Counted from the first letter of the stretch, positions 1-10,230 are shown. The stretch: DNA of 64,000 nt from Cladocopium goreaui (GCA_947184155.2 CAMXCT020002023.1:55030-119029); one strand, 5' to 3'. Program-made: numbers and translations. Notes: generated by a model not told the origin, from the letters alone.

Positions 1-630
1 CGTGACCGTTAAGTAAATAATAGTGGTGGCCAAATCGGCATAACCTGGGAAAGCAAAAATTCTGTGACCCTCGAGAATGACTGCTCCCGTACCGAATTCT
101 TCGTTCGAGGTAACAGATGATATAGATTGTCGCATCCGAGGCCACGACGGCTCATCTTCGCTCCAGAATGAATCTGTGCAATATACCCAGAGGGAAAAAT
201 AGGGCCTCTGGCTTCGAGCAAACAGCCAGAAATTTTTGCTCGTAGTCTTTGTGCGCGTCAAACCAAGGGCTTTAGCCAGGTGGACTGCTAGGCTTGATTT
301 GCCAACATTGGGAGCACCAGATATTACCACGACCGACTCAGCCAGTTTTCCCAGTATCAAAGGATACCAAACGGCGGACGTCACCTTGCCCGCGAGCTCT
401 TCCACAGTCGTGACGTGGCTCTGCCAGTAGCAAAGGTCTTGAAAAACTCCGCGCAAATTGCTGTGGTCGATCGTGTCACATATGGACTCCTCTGGTGCTG
501 AAACAACACTGCGGCTGCCCTTTCCTTTGCCTTTGTGCCCAGGTGGCGTCAAAGCTGGAGGCTTACCTCGATACCTGCCGCTTGGATGAGTCCATAAAGG
601 TGGCGGTTTCCCTGAAAACCTACGACTCAT
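1..630 (-). CDS. P-loop kinase-like protein, N-terminal part (runs off window)
   Basis: Reading the minus strand from an ATG at 628-630 gives 210 codons without a stop up to base 1, so the gene continues outside the window. The first ~50 residues are basic and rich in Pro, Gly and Lys (low complexity). A beta-strand followed by a Walker A loop, GAPNVGKS, lies at about residues 105-112. Near residue 190 a hydrophobic strand ends in ILEGHRIF, the position where uridine-kinase-like P-loop kinases carry a Glu-Gly strand. This suggests a nucleoside or small-molecule kinase, but the lid and C-terminus are missing and other P-loop NTPases fit. The start is the first ATG of the open frame; an upstream exon is possible. 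Seen: open frame and P-loop. Inferred: kinase class. Confidence 0.6.
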   Translation of the reverse strand, partial: MSRRFSGKPPPLWTHPSGRYRGKPPALTPPGHKGKGKGSRSVVSAPEESICDTIDHSNLRGVFQDLCYWQSHVTTVEELAGKVTSAVWYPLILGKLAESVVVISGAPNVGKSSLAVHLAKALGLTRTKTTSKNFWLFARSQRPYFSLWVYCTDSFWSEDEPSWPRMRQSISSVTSNEEFGTGAVILEGHRIFAFPGYADLATTIIYLTVT

Positions 631-1438
631 GGCGAACAGGTGCAGCGGGCCACAAAAAACCCAAACTTATGTGGTTTTGCAAAACCAACATATCAATTTC
701 TGACTTCATGATGGTCAGAAGATGTGACTTGAAAAGAAAGGGCTCCAAGCTCCTGACAGCCTGATTGTCGGAAACATCAACCTGATTGAGAAGTATATGC
801 GGTTGTTGCCACTTCAAACATCCGTTTCCTGACTGCGTGATTGTCAGAAGATTGATTTTGAAAGAAATCGAATGCTCACTTTCCGACTTCATGATTGCCG
901 GAACTTGAACCGAATGAGAATCAAACACCAAATTTCCGACTGCATGTTTGTCCGGAACTTTGTTTTGGAATTTCGTGAATGGACATTCAGAAAAATTCCG
1001 TCCCTCTTAAACAAGGGGTTCACAGAGTACCTCATGACAACTCAGTTTCACCCGACTTGTTTGGCATCACTGTGAGTCATGAGGTGCATGATGTGATAAA
1101 AGGAGACTAGACCTCTGTTACCTGGCTTCCAACTCTCGACCTACACAAGCGAGATTAGTGTCACTAACTCTGACACTCAATTTCAAAACAACTCAGCTTC
1201 ACGACAAAACCGAATTCTTCTAACCGTTCACTCTGGTCTATGTTTGTCGTCCAATAGGATCACAGTGTGCTTTGACCGCGTCCTCCACAAAGTCAGGTTA
1301 GGTGCGATGAGGCCACTCCACGAAACCTGCTAGCCAAGGAGTCATTGGCTCGAGCTTCATCTTCTCCACGGAGCCCATCCGACAAGCTCTCAAGGTGGTC
1401 TCCCAGATATGTAAATAGACGAATTTGGTCCTGCCTAT
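631..1438. other. Intergenic stretch holding a stem-loop cluster
   Basis: I see no convincing gene here; the short ORFs are low-complexity or antisense. The notable content is the set of five short palindromes at 698-957. The remainder is unique, moderately AT-rich sequence. Confidence 0.5.
698..957. repeat. Five dispersed copies of a short stem-loop
   Basis: Copies lie at about 698-720, 751-773, 826-849, 881-903 and 933-957, spaced 52-75 bases apart. Each has arms like TTCYGAC / GTCRGAA of 7-8 bases around a 7-9 base loop of the type TTCATGATT. Paired arm changes are visible: TCTGAC with GTCAGA in one copy, TCCGAC with GCCGGA in another. The sequence between copies is unrelated, so this is a dispersed array and not a simple tandem repeat. 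Function unknown. Confidence 0.6.
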
Positions 1439-2431
1439 TCAGAAGCCTGTCTTGATGGGAACATCTATGAAGAATAGGAGTGCCTGCTGAAATAGGCGAG
1501 CTCTGACAAAATCTTCCCTCACCAGGCAGTTATATAACTCTATTTGTAATTTGTTGCGTGCAATCGCCCAAAGAACGTCCTGAGGCAATGACGATCCGTC
1601 CCCCACATCATTGAATTCAATGAGAAGGTGGGTGTCTGCAGTTGCCTCTTCCCTGGGGTAATCCAACCTTGCACCGACCCCTCCAATTACATTGAAGTCG
1701 CTTTGCAGGCCCAACAACCTGTCTTGGTGAAGAACTGTTGACATAAACCGGTCTGGGCCCATAGAGCGGTACGCCATCATGTTCCGTCTCTCCCGGGCAA
1801 AAACTTGCTGTCTTTGTTGGATTGACAAGCTCTGATAGGGATTGAAACCTCCAAGGCGTACCATTCCGACGTGCTGCCATTCAACTTGCTCAGCTAGACG
1901 GTCATGATCGGTAGTAATCCCATCGAGGTCCTCCCTGGGCCTTCCAACGATGGAGCATAGTTCTGTAAGCGCACCATTCAAGGAGCTCACTTCTCGTCTC
2001 AAACTGTTGTTCTCATCGTTGAGGCGATCAAACACCGATCCAAGTGCGGCATAATCAATTCCCTCCATGGCAGTTGCTGGTGGCAAAAATTTCCACCACT
2101 TCCGAAGTACCCAGGTGACAAATAAATTGATTGCTGAACAAAGAAATGGCACTAGCCATGACATAGAAGCGCCGTTGTTTGCAGATGGATCTCCTCCAGG
2201 CCCAAGGCATTCGTTTGAACTGCCGAGATAATCAGGTCCCGGGTCTGCTCCATCTACTAGGCGAAAGCTCAAGAAGCACAAAAAGGCCCAATGTTGTAAG
2301 CTGGAGCACTGTCTGACTATTGCCGACAACCACCGTCCATGCAGATAACTTTGTACACAACACTGCCAAGAGTAAATGAGAAAGGGAAAAAGTACCTGCG
2401 ACGTGACCCAACATTGGTAGAAAATTTCCAC
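1439..2431 (-). CDS. Hypothetical membrane-anchored coiled-coil protein
   Basis: Open frame of up to 330 residues. The plausible coding part begins near residue 55 (around 2270) with an acidic and Gly-rich stretch, followed by one strong hydrophobic segment (SWLVPFLCSAINLFVTWVL, about residues 91-109) and basic WKF residues, as in a membrane anchor. Directly after comes a heptad-like region (DRLNDENNSLRREVSSLNGA) that looks like a coiled coil, then a polar C-terminal half rich in Arg and Gln. No enzyme motif is seen. The first ~50 residues are Cys/Trp/Phe-rich and probably not coding. Neighbouring minus-strand frames are also open, so this may be one exon of a longer gene. I do not recognise the family. 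Confidence 0.45.
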   Translation of the reverse strand: MEIFYQCWVTSQVLFPFLIYSWQCCVQSYLHGRWLSAIVRQCSSLQHWAFLCFLSFRLVDGADPGPDYLGSSNECLGPGGDPSANNGASMSWLVPFLCSAINLFVTWVLRKWWKFLPPATAMEGIDYAALGSVFDRLNDENNSLRREVSSLNGALTELCSIVGRPREDLDGITTDHDRLAEQVEWQHVGMVRLGGFNPYQSLSIQQRQQVFARERRNMMAYRSMGPDRFMSTVLHQDRLLGLQSDFNVIGGVGARLDYPREEATADTHLLIEFNDVGDGSSLPQDVLWAIARNKLQIELYNCLVREDFVRARLFQQALLFFIDVPIKTGF

Positions 2432-3905
2432 ATCTGAACCGCAACCGGGCCAAAAATCTCCCGGAGTCGGAGCTCACAAACTGGCTGCACATCGAATAAA
2501 ATTCGAACCAAGACCTCAAAATAACAACGCAGTGGATTGTTCCCCACTCAAAGATAGTCCTGTAGAGACCTAAAATTGCGATACTCCCGGCGTCAGTTGG
2601 CTGACGAAAGTTGCTACTGGCACCAAGCTGTTGCGATGTTTGGCTCCACTGAGAAAATACACTGCTAGTCTGCAACGTGTGTACAATGCGACAGTTCCCA
2701 AGAATGCTGGACCAATCATGCAGGGCTCGCACCACACTTGAACGCTGAAGCTCTCGACAAACTTGCAAAACCACCTGCTGAAACATGAAGTTTGCGACCC
2801 AACAGAAATACTGCTGAAAATTCGCCTCCAATGAACGATGATTGGCCAATAAAGAGCAAGTTGCCATGTGAAAATAGGTCAACGTCCAGACATCAGTAAA
2901 TTGTTCCGCATTTGGTCCAAATAGATCGTTTAGCTGAAATTGTTCGCTTGCACTTGAATAAAATTCCAACCAGGTAGCAGTAAGGAAAATTGCAAATTGA
3001 CATGCCCGAAGCAAATTTGCAAATGGACATACCCGAACCAACCCCGGTGAAATACCGTATGTCCGGAAAAGAGAGGAGCTGTAAAGCGGAGTCGTGCTCC
3101 AACTGCAAAAATGATTCCAGAAAATGTTGAAAAAATATACACACAGGTCCCCATGGGTCAACGATTTACCAAAATTCATCATCACTGCTTGCAATTTCAG
3201 TTGCAGGTTGCATTGCTTCATTGCCGCCTGTGATTCTGATCTTCTCGATGAGGCTATCCAGATGAAACTGATTACTGCATCGCACCTTGAGTGCCTTATG
3301 ATGGCGAATGCGGTGCAACACTTTCCGATCTGTTCTCTGAAACGCTTCCTGTTCAATCTGATGGGCGATGGCACTAGGTGACATTCCGACCCATTGTGGC
3401 CTCCAAAATTCAAAATCTGGCCAGTCGTGGTTTTCAGAGGAGTCGTCGTCGGAACCGTGGTTCCAAGGCACATCCGGATCAACTTCTTGATCAGAGTCAT
3501 CCATGGCACTGCCGTTGTGCCGAAGGCTGGGCCACTCGAACCTGGTACACAAATTGTACCAGATCCAAGTGACCAAACCCAGAGCACCGCGCTCCGAGTC
3601 AAAAAATTGCCCTTATTTAAAAGGGTCTCCCGCCCTCCCACCACTTGATTGGGAAAAGGCCACAGCATTGTGAATGATGATGTGACGTGTGAAGGATGTG
3701 GTTGTCTCCAATGTGATTGTTGAATGCCACATCGAAATATTAAAAATTGAAGTGGGAAGTTGAACGCCGAACTGATTGCGTCACCAGATTTGGTTGGATG
3801 TTTCAACCCTTCAAAAACTTTGTTTACCACCAAACAGAGATGATTCATGTCGATCCTTAGTTGTGAGGTTTCACAAATTTTTGTTTGGAGAAATAAGGCT
3901 TTCAT
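2232..3905 (-). other. Long open frame of doubtful coding status
   Basis: A 557-codon frame without stops, overlapping the frame at 1439-2431 at one end and fully covering an acidic ORF at 3166-3576. Its composition (Cys, Trp, Phe, Ser rich) is unlike a soluble protein. It seems to contain diverged internal repeats: a stretch starting W-L-E-F-Y-S near 2965 resembles one starting W-F-E-F-Y-S near 2505. A repeat-derived frame that stays open by chance is my preferred reading; a real fast-evolving protein is possible. Confidence 0.25.
3166..3576 (-). CDS. Hypothetical acidic ORF or exon
   Basis: 136 codons. From about residue 25 the sequence is strongly acidic (DDSDQEVDPDVPW), followed by a Trp-rich stretch, a basic helix-like segment (RTDRKVLHRIRHHKALK) and an acidic C-terminus. 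The composition is more protein-like than the overlapping 557-codon frame, so I prefer this frame as the coding one here. No known domain. It could be an exon of the same gene as 1439-2431, but I could not define splice sites joining them. Confidence 0.35.
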   Translation of the reverse strand: MVTWIWYNLCTRFEWPSLRHNGSAMDDSDQEVDPDVPWNHGSDDDSSENHDWPDFEFWRPQWVGMSPSAIAHQIEQEAFQRTDRKVLHRIRHHKALKVRCSNQFHLDSLIEKIRITGGNEAMQPATEIASSDDEFW

Positions 3906-3933
3906 CTTTTTTCAAAAGAGTGACATCGTTCAT

Positions 3934-4440
3934 TGCCTAGTATAGCACTCTCAGAACTCTTAAAACTCTCTCAAATACTCTATTTGCTCATTGCCTAGTA
4001 TAAATATGTAGCACTCTCAGAACTCTCAAAACTCTCTCAAATAGTCAATATGTTCATTTCCTAGTACAAATATGTAGCACTCTCAGAACTCTCAAAACTC
4101 TCTCAAATAGTCAATATGTTCATTTCCTAGTATAAATATGTAGCACTCTCAGACCCCTCAATCCTCTCGTTTGTTCATTGCCTAGTATATAAATTTCGCT
4201 CAACAAGATAATGTGGTCGTTACCTAGTATATATGTACAAATCTCAAAAAATATATTTGTTCATTGCCTGATATATGTAACCATCTCAAATAGTTTATTG
4301 CCTAGTATGTATATAATTAACTCCAAAAATATATGTTCATTGCCTAATATATTTAACTCTCTCAAATAGTCTATTGCCTAGTATATGTCACTCTCTCAAA
4401 AAGTATTTGCATATATTCAAAACGCAGCTCTCAAAAGAGC
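3934..4440. repeat. Tandem repeats with CTCTCAAA core
   Basis: About three copies of a ~75-base unit (CATTGCCTAGTATAAATATG, then GCACTCTCAGAACTCTCAAA and a short tail) run from 3934 to about 4190. They decay into shorter pieces in which only the phrases TTGCCTAGTATAT and CTCTCAAA survive, to about 4440. No coding content. Confidence 0.75.
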
Positions 4441-5897
4441 TACATTCCGAGGTCTCTGACCTGGTGCCTTCGATGGGGTAGCATGCGGTCCATCCGGTTG
4501 TCCTGGCCATCGAGTGGTCCTTTTGGTAAAAATAGAGGGGCCGGTTTGGTATAGCATCTATATCCATCTATCATCGATCATTTACCTGTTGTTAAAGGGG
4601 TAAACAAGCCCCTCTATTAATCAAGCAACCAATGGGAATACACAAAAAAAACCGTGCAACTCAAGCGCCTTTAGACGGAGGATATCTCGAGTTCCAATCG
4701 ACTCAGTAACATCGAGCATTGATAATTTGAATTCCTGAGCATTGAGATGAAAGTTTCTACCGCGCTAATTCCACCAAAGGCTGAATTTGATTGAGTTTGG
4801 CGCGCCCCGCATGAGGTTGGCCACTGCGGTGGTGCGCCGATATGTGGCAACCCGGCGCCAAACGTGCCATCACCTTAGCATATATATATATATATGTGTA
4901 TGCGTGTCATGTATGTCACGTATGTGTCCTAAGGTTTGTGCAACGTTGAGCAATGTATAGTGAGCACCGGTAGTGAAGGCGCACATGCCCGTTTCCATTT
5001 GGAATTTTCCTTAGTTCTCAAACAATCTAAATCTCTCAAAGCTAAACGCTCTAAACTCTCAGAAGCATGGAAGCGCTCAAAATCTAAACTCTCAGAATTA
5101 AGCATGGAAACTCTCAAAATCTAAATTCTCAGAAGCATGGAAACTCTCAAAATCTAAACTCTCAGAAGCATGGATACGTTTCCAACTCTCATGCCCTCAC
5201 AACTCTCAAAATCCCTTACGCCAGGCATCGGTGGACATATACAAAGCTGCCGAGCTGTTGTTCCAGCACTTGTTTTGTCAAACCAGCTGGCACGTTTGAA
5301 ACGTACCAGATTGGCGACGACGACATGGCGCAGAGAGTCTAAAGACAACCGTGAAATTCCTATATACCGATCCTTTGAATTACGATACCTATAGTTTATC
5401 GGTTCATTTTCAATGATGACAGTTCAATGAGACTGACATTACCCAAGTGTATATCCATGCATGCATGCAAAATGCTTTTCACCTGGGTGACTGATCCTGT
5501 TTTGAAGTGTTTTGCATCAAGACCGAACCGCTAAAACTAAACGAATACAAAGCACATCAATGCATCAACACCATGCAAAACATCGTATTAAACTCAACTG
5601 TTCTCCAAAAGCTACTTTTCAACATGTTGGCAAACGTAACCCAAACATACCCAAACAAAATGTGAGATCATACGTTCTCCTGACTATGTAAACAGCAGAA
5701 CTATGCAAAACTCAGCCATTCTCCAAACAACATGCAACATGTGTCCATAATTAAACCTAAACGAGTCTGTTTAAACCCACGCGTCGACGTTTTTTTCACA
5801 AGCATGTTTTGCACGCGTACTGGCACTCATCCAAACCTCCGCGTGTTCTGGCGGTATAGCCTAGGGTTGTGCTTTCGCAAATCTGAAGTTCACAAGT
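4441..5897. other. Non-coding stretch with minisatellite at 5010-5200
   Basis: No gene seen. A TA microsatellite lies near 4880-4895. From about 5010 to 5200 there is a tandem repeat of ~32 bases built from AACTCTCAAAATCTAA and ACTCTCAGAAGCATGG. The short ORFs here are translations of those repeats. Confidence 0.6.
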
Positions 5898-6343
5898 TCA
5901 CATCTTAAGTTTATTCGCTTTGCAGCGCTGACATCCGCAAAATGCATGTGTCATAGATCCTGCTTTGGCAACTTCCTGGCATTGCCACACACACCACAAA
6001 GGAAGGTCCTTGGGGACAATTTCTCCGAAAGTGCTTACCAAATCTTTATCGTGCCAGTTTTCAGGACTTAAATAATCATTGGAAGCAACCTCACAGATAT
6101 GGAAAGCCGTCAAGGTACTCAAAAATTCGTTCTGCCACAAGACGGTTCCACTCATGAGTCGGAGGCGCACCATCACAAAATTTGTGGTCGTCCATTCTAC
6201 ATCCAGTGTCAGCACTGGCCCACCACGCTTGCGAAAAACCAAATTTATTTCAGTCTTTTTTTGTGATGGAAAAGCGCTTGGTCGCCATTCTGCTCAGCTA
6301 ACACGTACCTGTAGCTCCTCCAACCATCTTCGGTGAATGTCTC
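5898..6343 (-). CDS. Multi-exon gene: probable last exon
   Basis: On the minus strand this exon follows an acceptor (TGCTAG, with AG at 6344-6345) and ends at a TGA at 5898. It joins in phase with the exon at 6429-6494 across a GT-AG intron of 85 bases. The first ~27 codons (ETFTEDGWRSYRYVL...) are in one frame. The rest, about 114 codons ending FCGCQRCKANKLKM, are one base out, and the switch falls at a run of seven T (plus strand, 6256-6262). The C-terminus holds CxCxxC, which could bind metal. Function unknown. The frame break may be an assembly indel or real decay. Confidence 0.5.
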
Positions 6344-6428
6344 CTAGCAATAAAAAGAACTAGAAAAGTATTAAATTAGTCATTCATGCAAGCATATAAA
6401 CATACTCTCAAAACTATATGTATATTAC

Positions 6429-6494
6429 ATTCTCCTCTTCACCCTCGCTGTACACTTTGGAGTTTAATTTTTCGGTCATTCTCGGCAGCGCCAC
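6429..6494 (-). CDS. Multi-exon gene: 22-codon internal exon
   Basis: Exactly 66 bases between an acceptor TTTTTTGGCAG and a donor GTAATA on the minus strand, encoding VALPRMTEKLNSKVYSEGEE plus EN. It splices in phase into the exon at 5898-6343. Too short to be found as an ORF; supported by both splice signals and by the matching phase. Confidence 0.5.
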
Positions 6495-6846
6495 CTGCCA
6501 AAAAACAACGTTCAGAGTTGCTTTTTGTTTTCGACCTGAATTGACCTGGCCTTCCAATTTTTTTCCATGTCAACACGTTCCAGGCGATTCTCCATGGTAC
6601 GCTTGTACAACCACGTGGACATGGCTCAAAGCTGTTCTCACCGGGCTTTAAAGGTCAAAAAGCAAACGCGGCTGCCAAAACTTCAAGTTCTCAAATGAGA
6701 ACTTCAAGTTCTCAAATTGCTGGAAATTGCACTCTCAAACTCCAGCGAACCCAACTGCTTCAATTAATTCACATACTGTGCATGCGCACATCTGCGTTCG
6801 CAGACAATTTTTTTCAAATTAGCGTAGACATTGCGATTCACCGTTG

Positions 6847-7206
6847 TCAATCTACATCACACGCAGGGAGCTGTTCAATACACCAAGCTTTGGCTTCACC
6901 TTCAGTCATTGCATCGTCCTCAAGTCGCTTGATGGCTCTATCCATGATCTCATACAAGCATTCCCGGGTCCATTCTCTTCCTCCAAATTCAAAAATTTGC
7001 TTCCCATGCGAATGGTTGTTTTTGAGGGCGCCTTTCATAGTTTTTTTGTAATACATTTTCAACCATTTTTGTTTTGGTATCTTAGGGACCTTTCCAGCGC
7101 TGGGTCGCTTCATCACTGCAGCTGGTCGCTTCATCGCCGCTGCAGGTTTCTTAAGGGTGGACGGCGCTTCTGCACTTGAAATCGAACAGACGGTATCTGC
7201 ATCATC
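6847..7206 (-). CDS. Multi-exon gene: exon with KRPAA repeats
   Basis: The minus-strand frame is open from an AG acceptor just above 7206 to 6847. It begins acidic (DDADTVC), then carries LKKPAAAMKRPAAVMKRPSA, the Lys-Arg-Pro-Ala-Ala repeat I associate with dinoflagellate proteins, then a basic segment and a helix-rich acidic end (REWTRECLYEIMDRAIKRLE). The frame ends in TGA at 6847, but a donor just before it (GTGTGATG) would let it continue into the exons below. The basic repeats suggest nucleic-acid binding or nuclear targeting (inference). Confidence 0.5.
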   Translation of the reverse strand, partial: DDADTVCSISSAEAPSTLKKPAAAMKRPAAVMKRPSAGKVPKIPKQKWLKMYYKKTMKGALKNNHSHGKQIFEFGGREWTRECLYEIMDRAIKRLEDDAMTEGEAKAWCIEQLPACDVD

Positions 7207-8481
7207 CTCAGTGGTTCATTCTATCCTACAACGCGTTAAGACCTGCAAAGAATCGACCTGAACCCAAATACGGTCCCATACACAAACATAAATGCCCGGG
7301 TCTCTCCAATCTAAGTAGCCCCGACTAGCCCTCACCTTTGACTCTCAAACCTTAAGCTACATTTTAGACCACTAAACTCTCCAAACTTTCAAAGCTACAC
7401 TCTCTCAGCCCTCCAAACCTATATATGTAAACCAAGTACACTCTCCAAGCTACACTCTCTCAGCTCTCAAAACCTACGTAAACCATCCAAACTCTCAAAG
7501 CTACACTCTAGCTCTCCAAACCTATCATGTAATCCAAACTCTCAAAGCTACACACTCTCTCAACTCTCCAAACCTATATATGTAAACCATCCAAACTCTC
7601 CAAGCTACACTCTTTCAGCTCTCCAAACCTATATATGTAATCCAAACTCTCAAAGCTATACACACTCTCTCAGCTATATGTAAGCCATCCAAACTCTCCA
7701 AGCTACACTCTCTCAGCTCTCAAAACCAGCGTAAACCATCCAAATTCTCACAATGCATATTATGCAAAACTCTCAATATATATATATAGCTCTCAAAATC
7801 TCTCGAGAAAATTAAGCATTACTTAATGGACCACTATGCGCTCTCATTTGTGTAGCTCTCAAAATTCTCTCAAAATATACGTATATTATATAGATGCATC
7901 TTGCGAGCCAGCATCGTCAGTGGTACCAGATGCGCTGGTACCTCCAGCCGCCAGCAAAACCTGACAACCAAGGACAAGGAAGCTGCCCTGATGAAGTTCA
8001 ACATCCAATGATGTACTCATATAGAATATCACCTGTAGGCCTATCAACTAACCTAACCTCGTCTAACAGCTGGACTTCTTCGGCAGGAACGTCATCCTCG
8101 ATGGACAAAATAATCATGCACCTATATGTGCATGGTTATGTTAAATGTTGCCTCGCGCTTCTCAACTCCTCCTCTTGCAACACTCGGGGTTGCTGTTGAT
8201 GGGCGGACAACGGCATCTCTGACGATCCGGCAGCCTGATAACAAGGCATCTAAGTTCAGCTATGGTTTTTGAGGTGTAAGTGTAAGTGTATACGAGCCTG
8301 CGGCAGCTGTGAAAAATCAGGCAAACCAGGCTGTTCAACTGTTGAGTCCTTTACTTGCACATGCAAATTCAAATATACATCACAAGATGAAAGTAATGAT
8401 CATGGTAACTGCATATATTGGAGTTTGGAGATGCAGGAACTCATGTAGATCATGGACTACAATTATGTGTATATGATAAAT
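7207..8481 (-). other. Mostly intronic: CTCTCAAA tandem repeats with small candidate exons
   Basis: About 7320-7880 is a long degenerate tandem repeat with phrases such as ACTCTCAAAGCTACACTCTC and CTCCAAACCTATATATGTAA. Between 7880 and 8250 I see short minus-strand segments after good AG acceptors that read as plausible small exons, for example one starting at 7960 (VLLAAGGTSASGTTDDAGSQ) and one starting near 8240 (AAGSSEMPLSAHQQQ). Their donors are not clear, so I do not call them firmly. Confidence 0.4.
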
Positions 8482-8753
8482 TTAGTCCTGGCTGTCGTTC
8501 CCAGGCAAACTGCTTCGAGATTGGTGGTCTTTGTAGTTCACCAAGGACAAAAGTTCACGCACGATCTTGTGTTGGTCCACAGTTGCTTTCTGCATGGCCC
8601 TTTCATATTCCTTTCCATCAGTCATTTTTCTGATTTTCCACTCAACTGGCGAAGTTTTTCGCTAAGACTTTCAGCATCCTTCATCTCGAATCTGGCAGAT
8701 CCACTGATGGCCTGAATTGGAACCCCAAAAGCCGTCATGTTTTGTAAAGCTGC
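8482..8753 (-). CDS. Multi-exon gene: internal exon, one-base frame break
   Basis: Begins after an acceptor (CATGTAG) and joins the exon at 8819-9154 in phase (KLF-AALQNM) over a 65-base GT-AG intron. It encodes a helix-rich segment (AALQNMTAFGVPIQAISGSA ...), breaks frame by one base at a run of five T (plus strand, 8625-8629), then resumes as MTDGKEYERAMQKATVDQHK and on to a stop at 8482. Charged and helical; no motif recognised. Confidence 0.55.
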
Positions 8754-8818
8754 CTACATGAAAACGAATAACTCATAAACTGCAAACATGCATGTACTCT
8801 TAAACATTAAAGAATCAC

Positions 8819-9154
8819 AAACAATTTGGCTGCCTGCCCCTGGTGGCAGCCCATGAGCGCTATATCGAGTTTCTTTCCCGGTATGAGGGTGTTCGGGCAT
8901 AGACGAAGTAGCTCTCGCAAAAGCGGAGCCGCTTTCTCAATCAGCGGCACGGCTGAAGCAACAGCGGTCGTCCACGTAACATGACCTACTTTGTGAGACA
9001 GCATTCCGGTGTCGCCATGCAAATTTCTTCCACAAACCAGCATGCCATCCTCTAGGGCCTTTTGCAGCTGGGCAGCGCTAACGCCTATAGTCAGCTGAGT
9101 CAGTTTTTCACAAACTCTTTCGGAACAATGAAATTGCAGTAGCGCCTGGTTCTG
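8819..9154 (-). CDS. Multi-exon gene: internal exon of 112 codons
   Basis: Exactly 336 bases from an acceptor (TTGTCAG|CAGAACC) to a donor (TTT|GTGATT), in phase at both ends. Encodes QNQALLQFHCSERVCEKL... and an amphipathic helix-rich run with several Cys and His residues. Both introns around it are GT-AG (65 and 295 bases), and the 295-base one contains CTCTCAAA motifs. This is the best-supported part of the gene. The family is unknown to me. Confidence 0.65.
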
Positions 9155-9449
9155 CTGACAACCGTGCACGAGCCGTTCCAGACTTCATGGCAGCTATCAA
9201 CTCCGGCTGCGGTCAGCTCGTTTAGCTGTTGAACATGTCTCTCAAACTCTCTTGGCTCTCAAAATCTTAAGCTGCAACATGCGGGCATGTATATATGCAT
9301 AAAAATATATATGGTCTACGCGCAGTTTTCCAAACTTACACGCAACTCTTGGCAGGCAAAAAAAAACGCTTATACAGCGCATGGTTGACAACCATTTTCC
9401 TTGCGTGCGCAATGTTGCAAGCACCGGTCTATTGCAATACAATTTTTAC

Positions 9450-9694
9450 AGAAACAGCTTGCAAGTCACAAGAACATTCCTTGGAAATCAAAGCCAATTC
9501 GGCCTTTTCAGACTCAGTCAAAAACCCTTCACAATATGCCATCATACAACTCAGACAGCAGCGATCGCCCGCAAACGCTTCCAACTCCAGGATGAGCTCA
9601 CGATTTCCCACTGGTCGCTTGAACATCTCCTGCAAAGAGTCCTTCAACGATTCAAACATGCTGCTGCTCATCGCGTACGCCATATGGGAGATTT
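9450..9694 (-). CDS. Multi-exon gene: upstream exon of 245 bases
   Basis: Runs from acceptor TTGCCAG|AAATC to donor TCT|GTAAAA and joins the 8819-9154 exon in phase (LQAVS-QNQALLQ). Encodes ISHMAYAMSSSMFESLKDSL, then an acidic helix and a Cys-containing run (DRCCLSCMMAYCEG). It begins in phase 2, so at least one more exon lies upstream, perhaps the ORF at 10231-10572, though I could not match a donor in phase. Confidence 0.6.
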
Positions 9695-9869
9695 CTGGCA
9701 AACAGATTTCCGCAATTGAGCCAAATCTATACGCCCAGCATCGATCGATGCACTCACAAAATTTTCATGCATGCACGTGGTTTTTCGACGTAGCACGTAT
9801 GATCGACAAGTAATAACCAAACAGAATCTCGACAATTCGGTAGACAATTATATATATGCAGTGAACATT

Positions 9870-10222
9870 CAACTCAAACATCGACTTTCAAAACCCTCAA
9901 AACGCGACTCTCAAGTATGAACACTCTCAAAACTCAACTCTCAAAACCCGCGTCTCTCAAGACTTAACACTCTCAAAACTCAACTCTCAAAACCCTCAAA
10001 ACGCGACTTTCAAAAGTGATTTTTAACATGTCTTGTACCACTGAGAGATCATGAAAATGTAATGATTGATGAATTTAAATATATTTAAATTTAAAATTTA
10101 AATATACATTTTAAATAAATATTTAAAAGTAATTTAAATAATATTTAAAATTTAAATAATATTTAAAATTTAAAAAATTAATGATTTTTTTAATTTTAAA
10201 TAATATTTAAAATTTTATGTTA
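9870..10222. repeat. CTCTCAAA repeats followed by an extreme AT-rich tract
   Basis: 9870-10020 repeats AACTCTCAAAACCCTCAAAA-type phrases. About 10065-10222 is almost only A and T, built of TTTAAAT and AATATTTAAAAT, a low-complexity tract that may melt easily. No gene. Confidence 0.7.
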
Positions 10223-10230
10223 AATGATCC

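Noticed and set aside
3934-4440. CRISPR-like array
   Set aside because: Units are tandem and degenerate with no unique spacers, and the context is eukaryotic.
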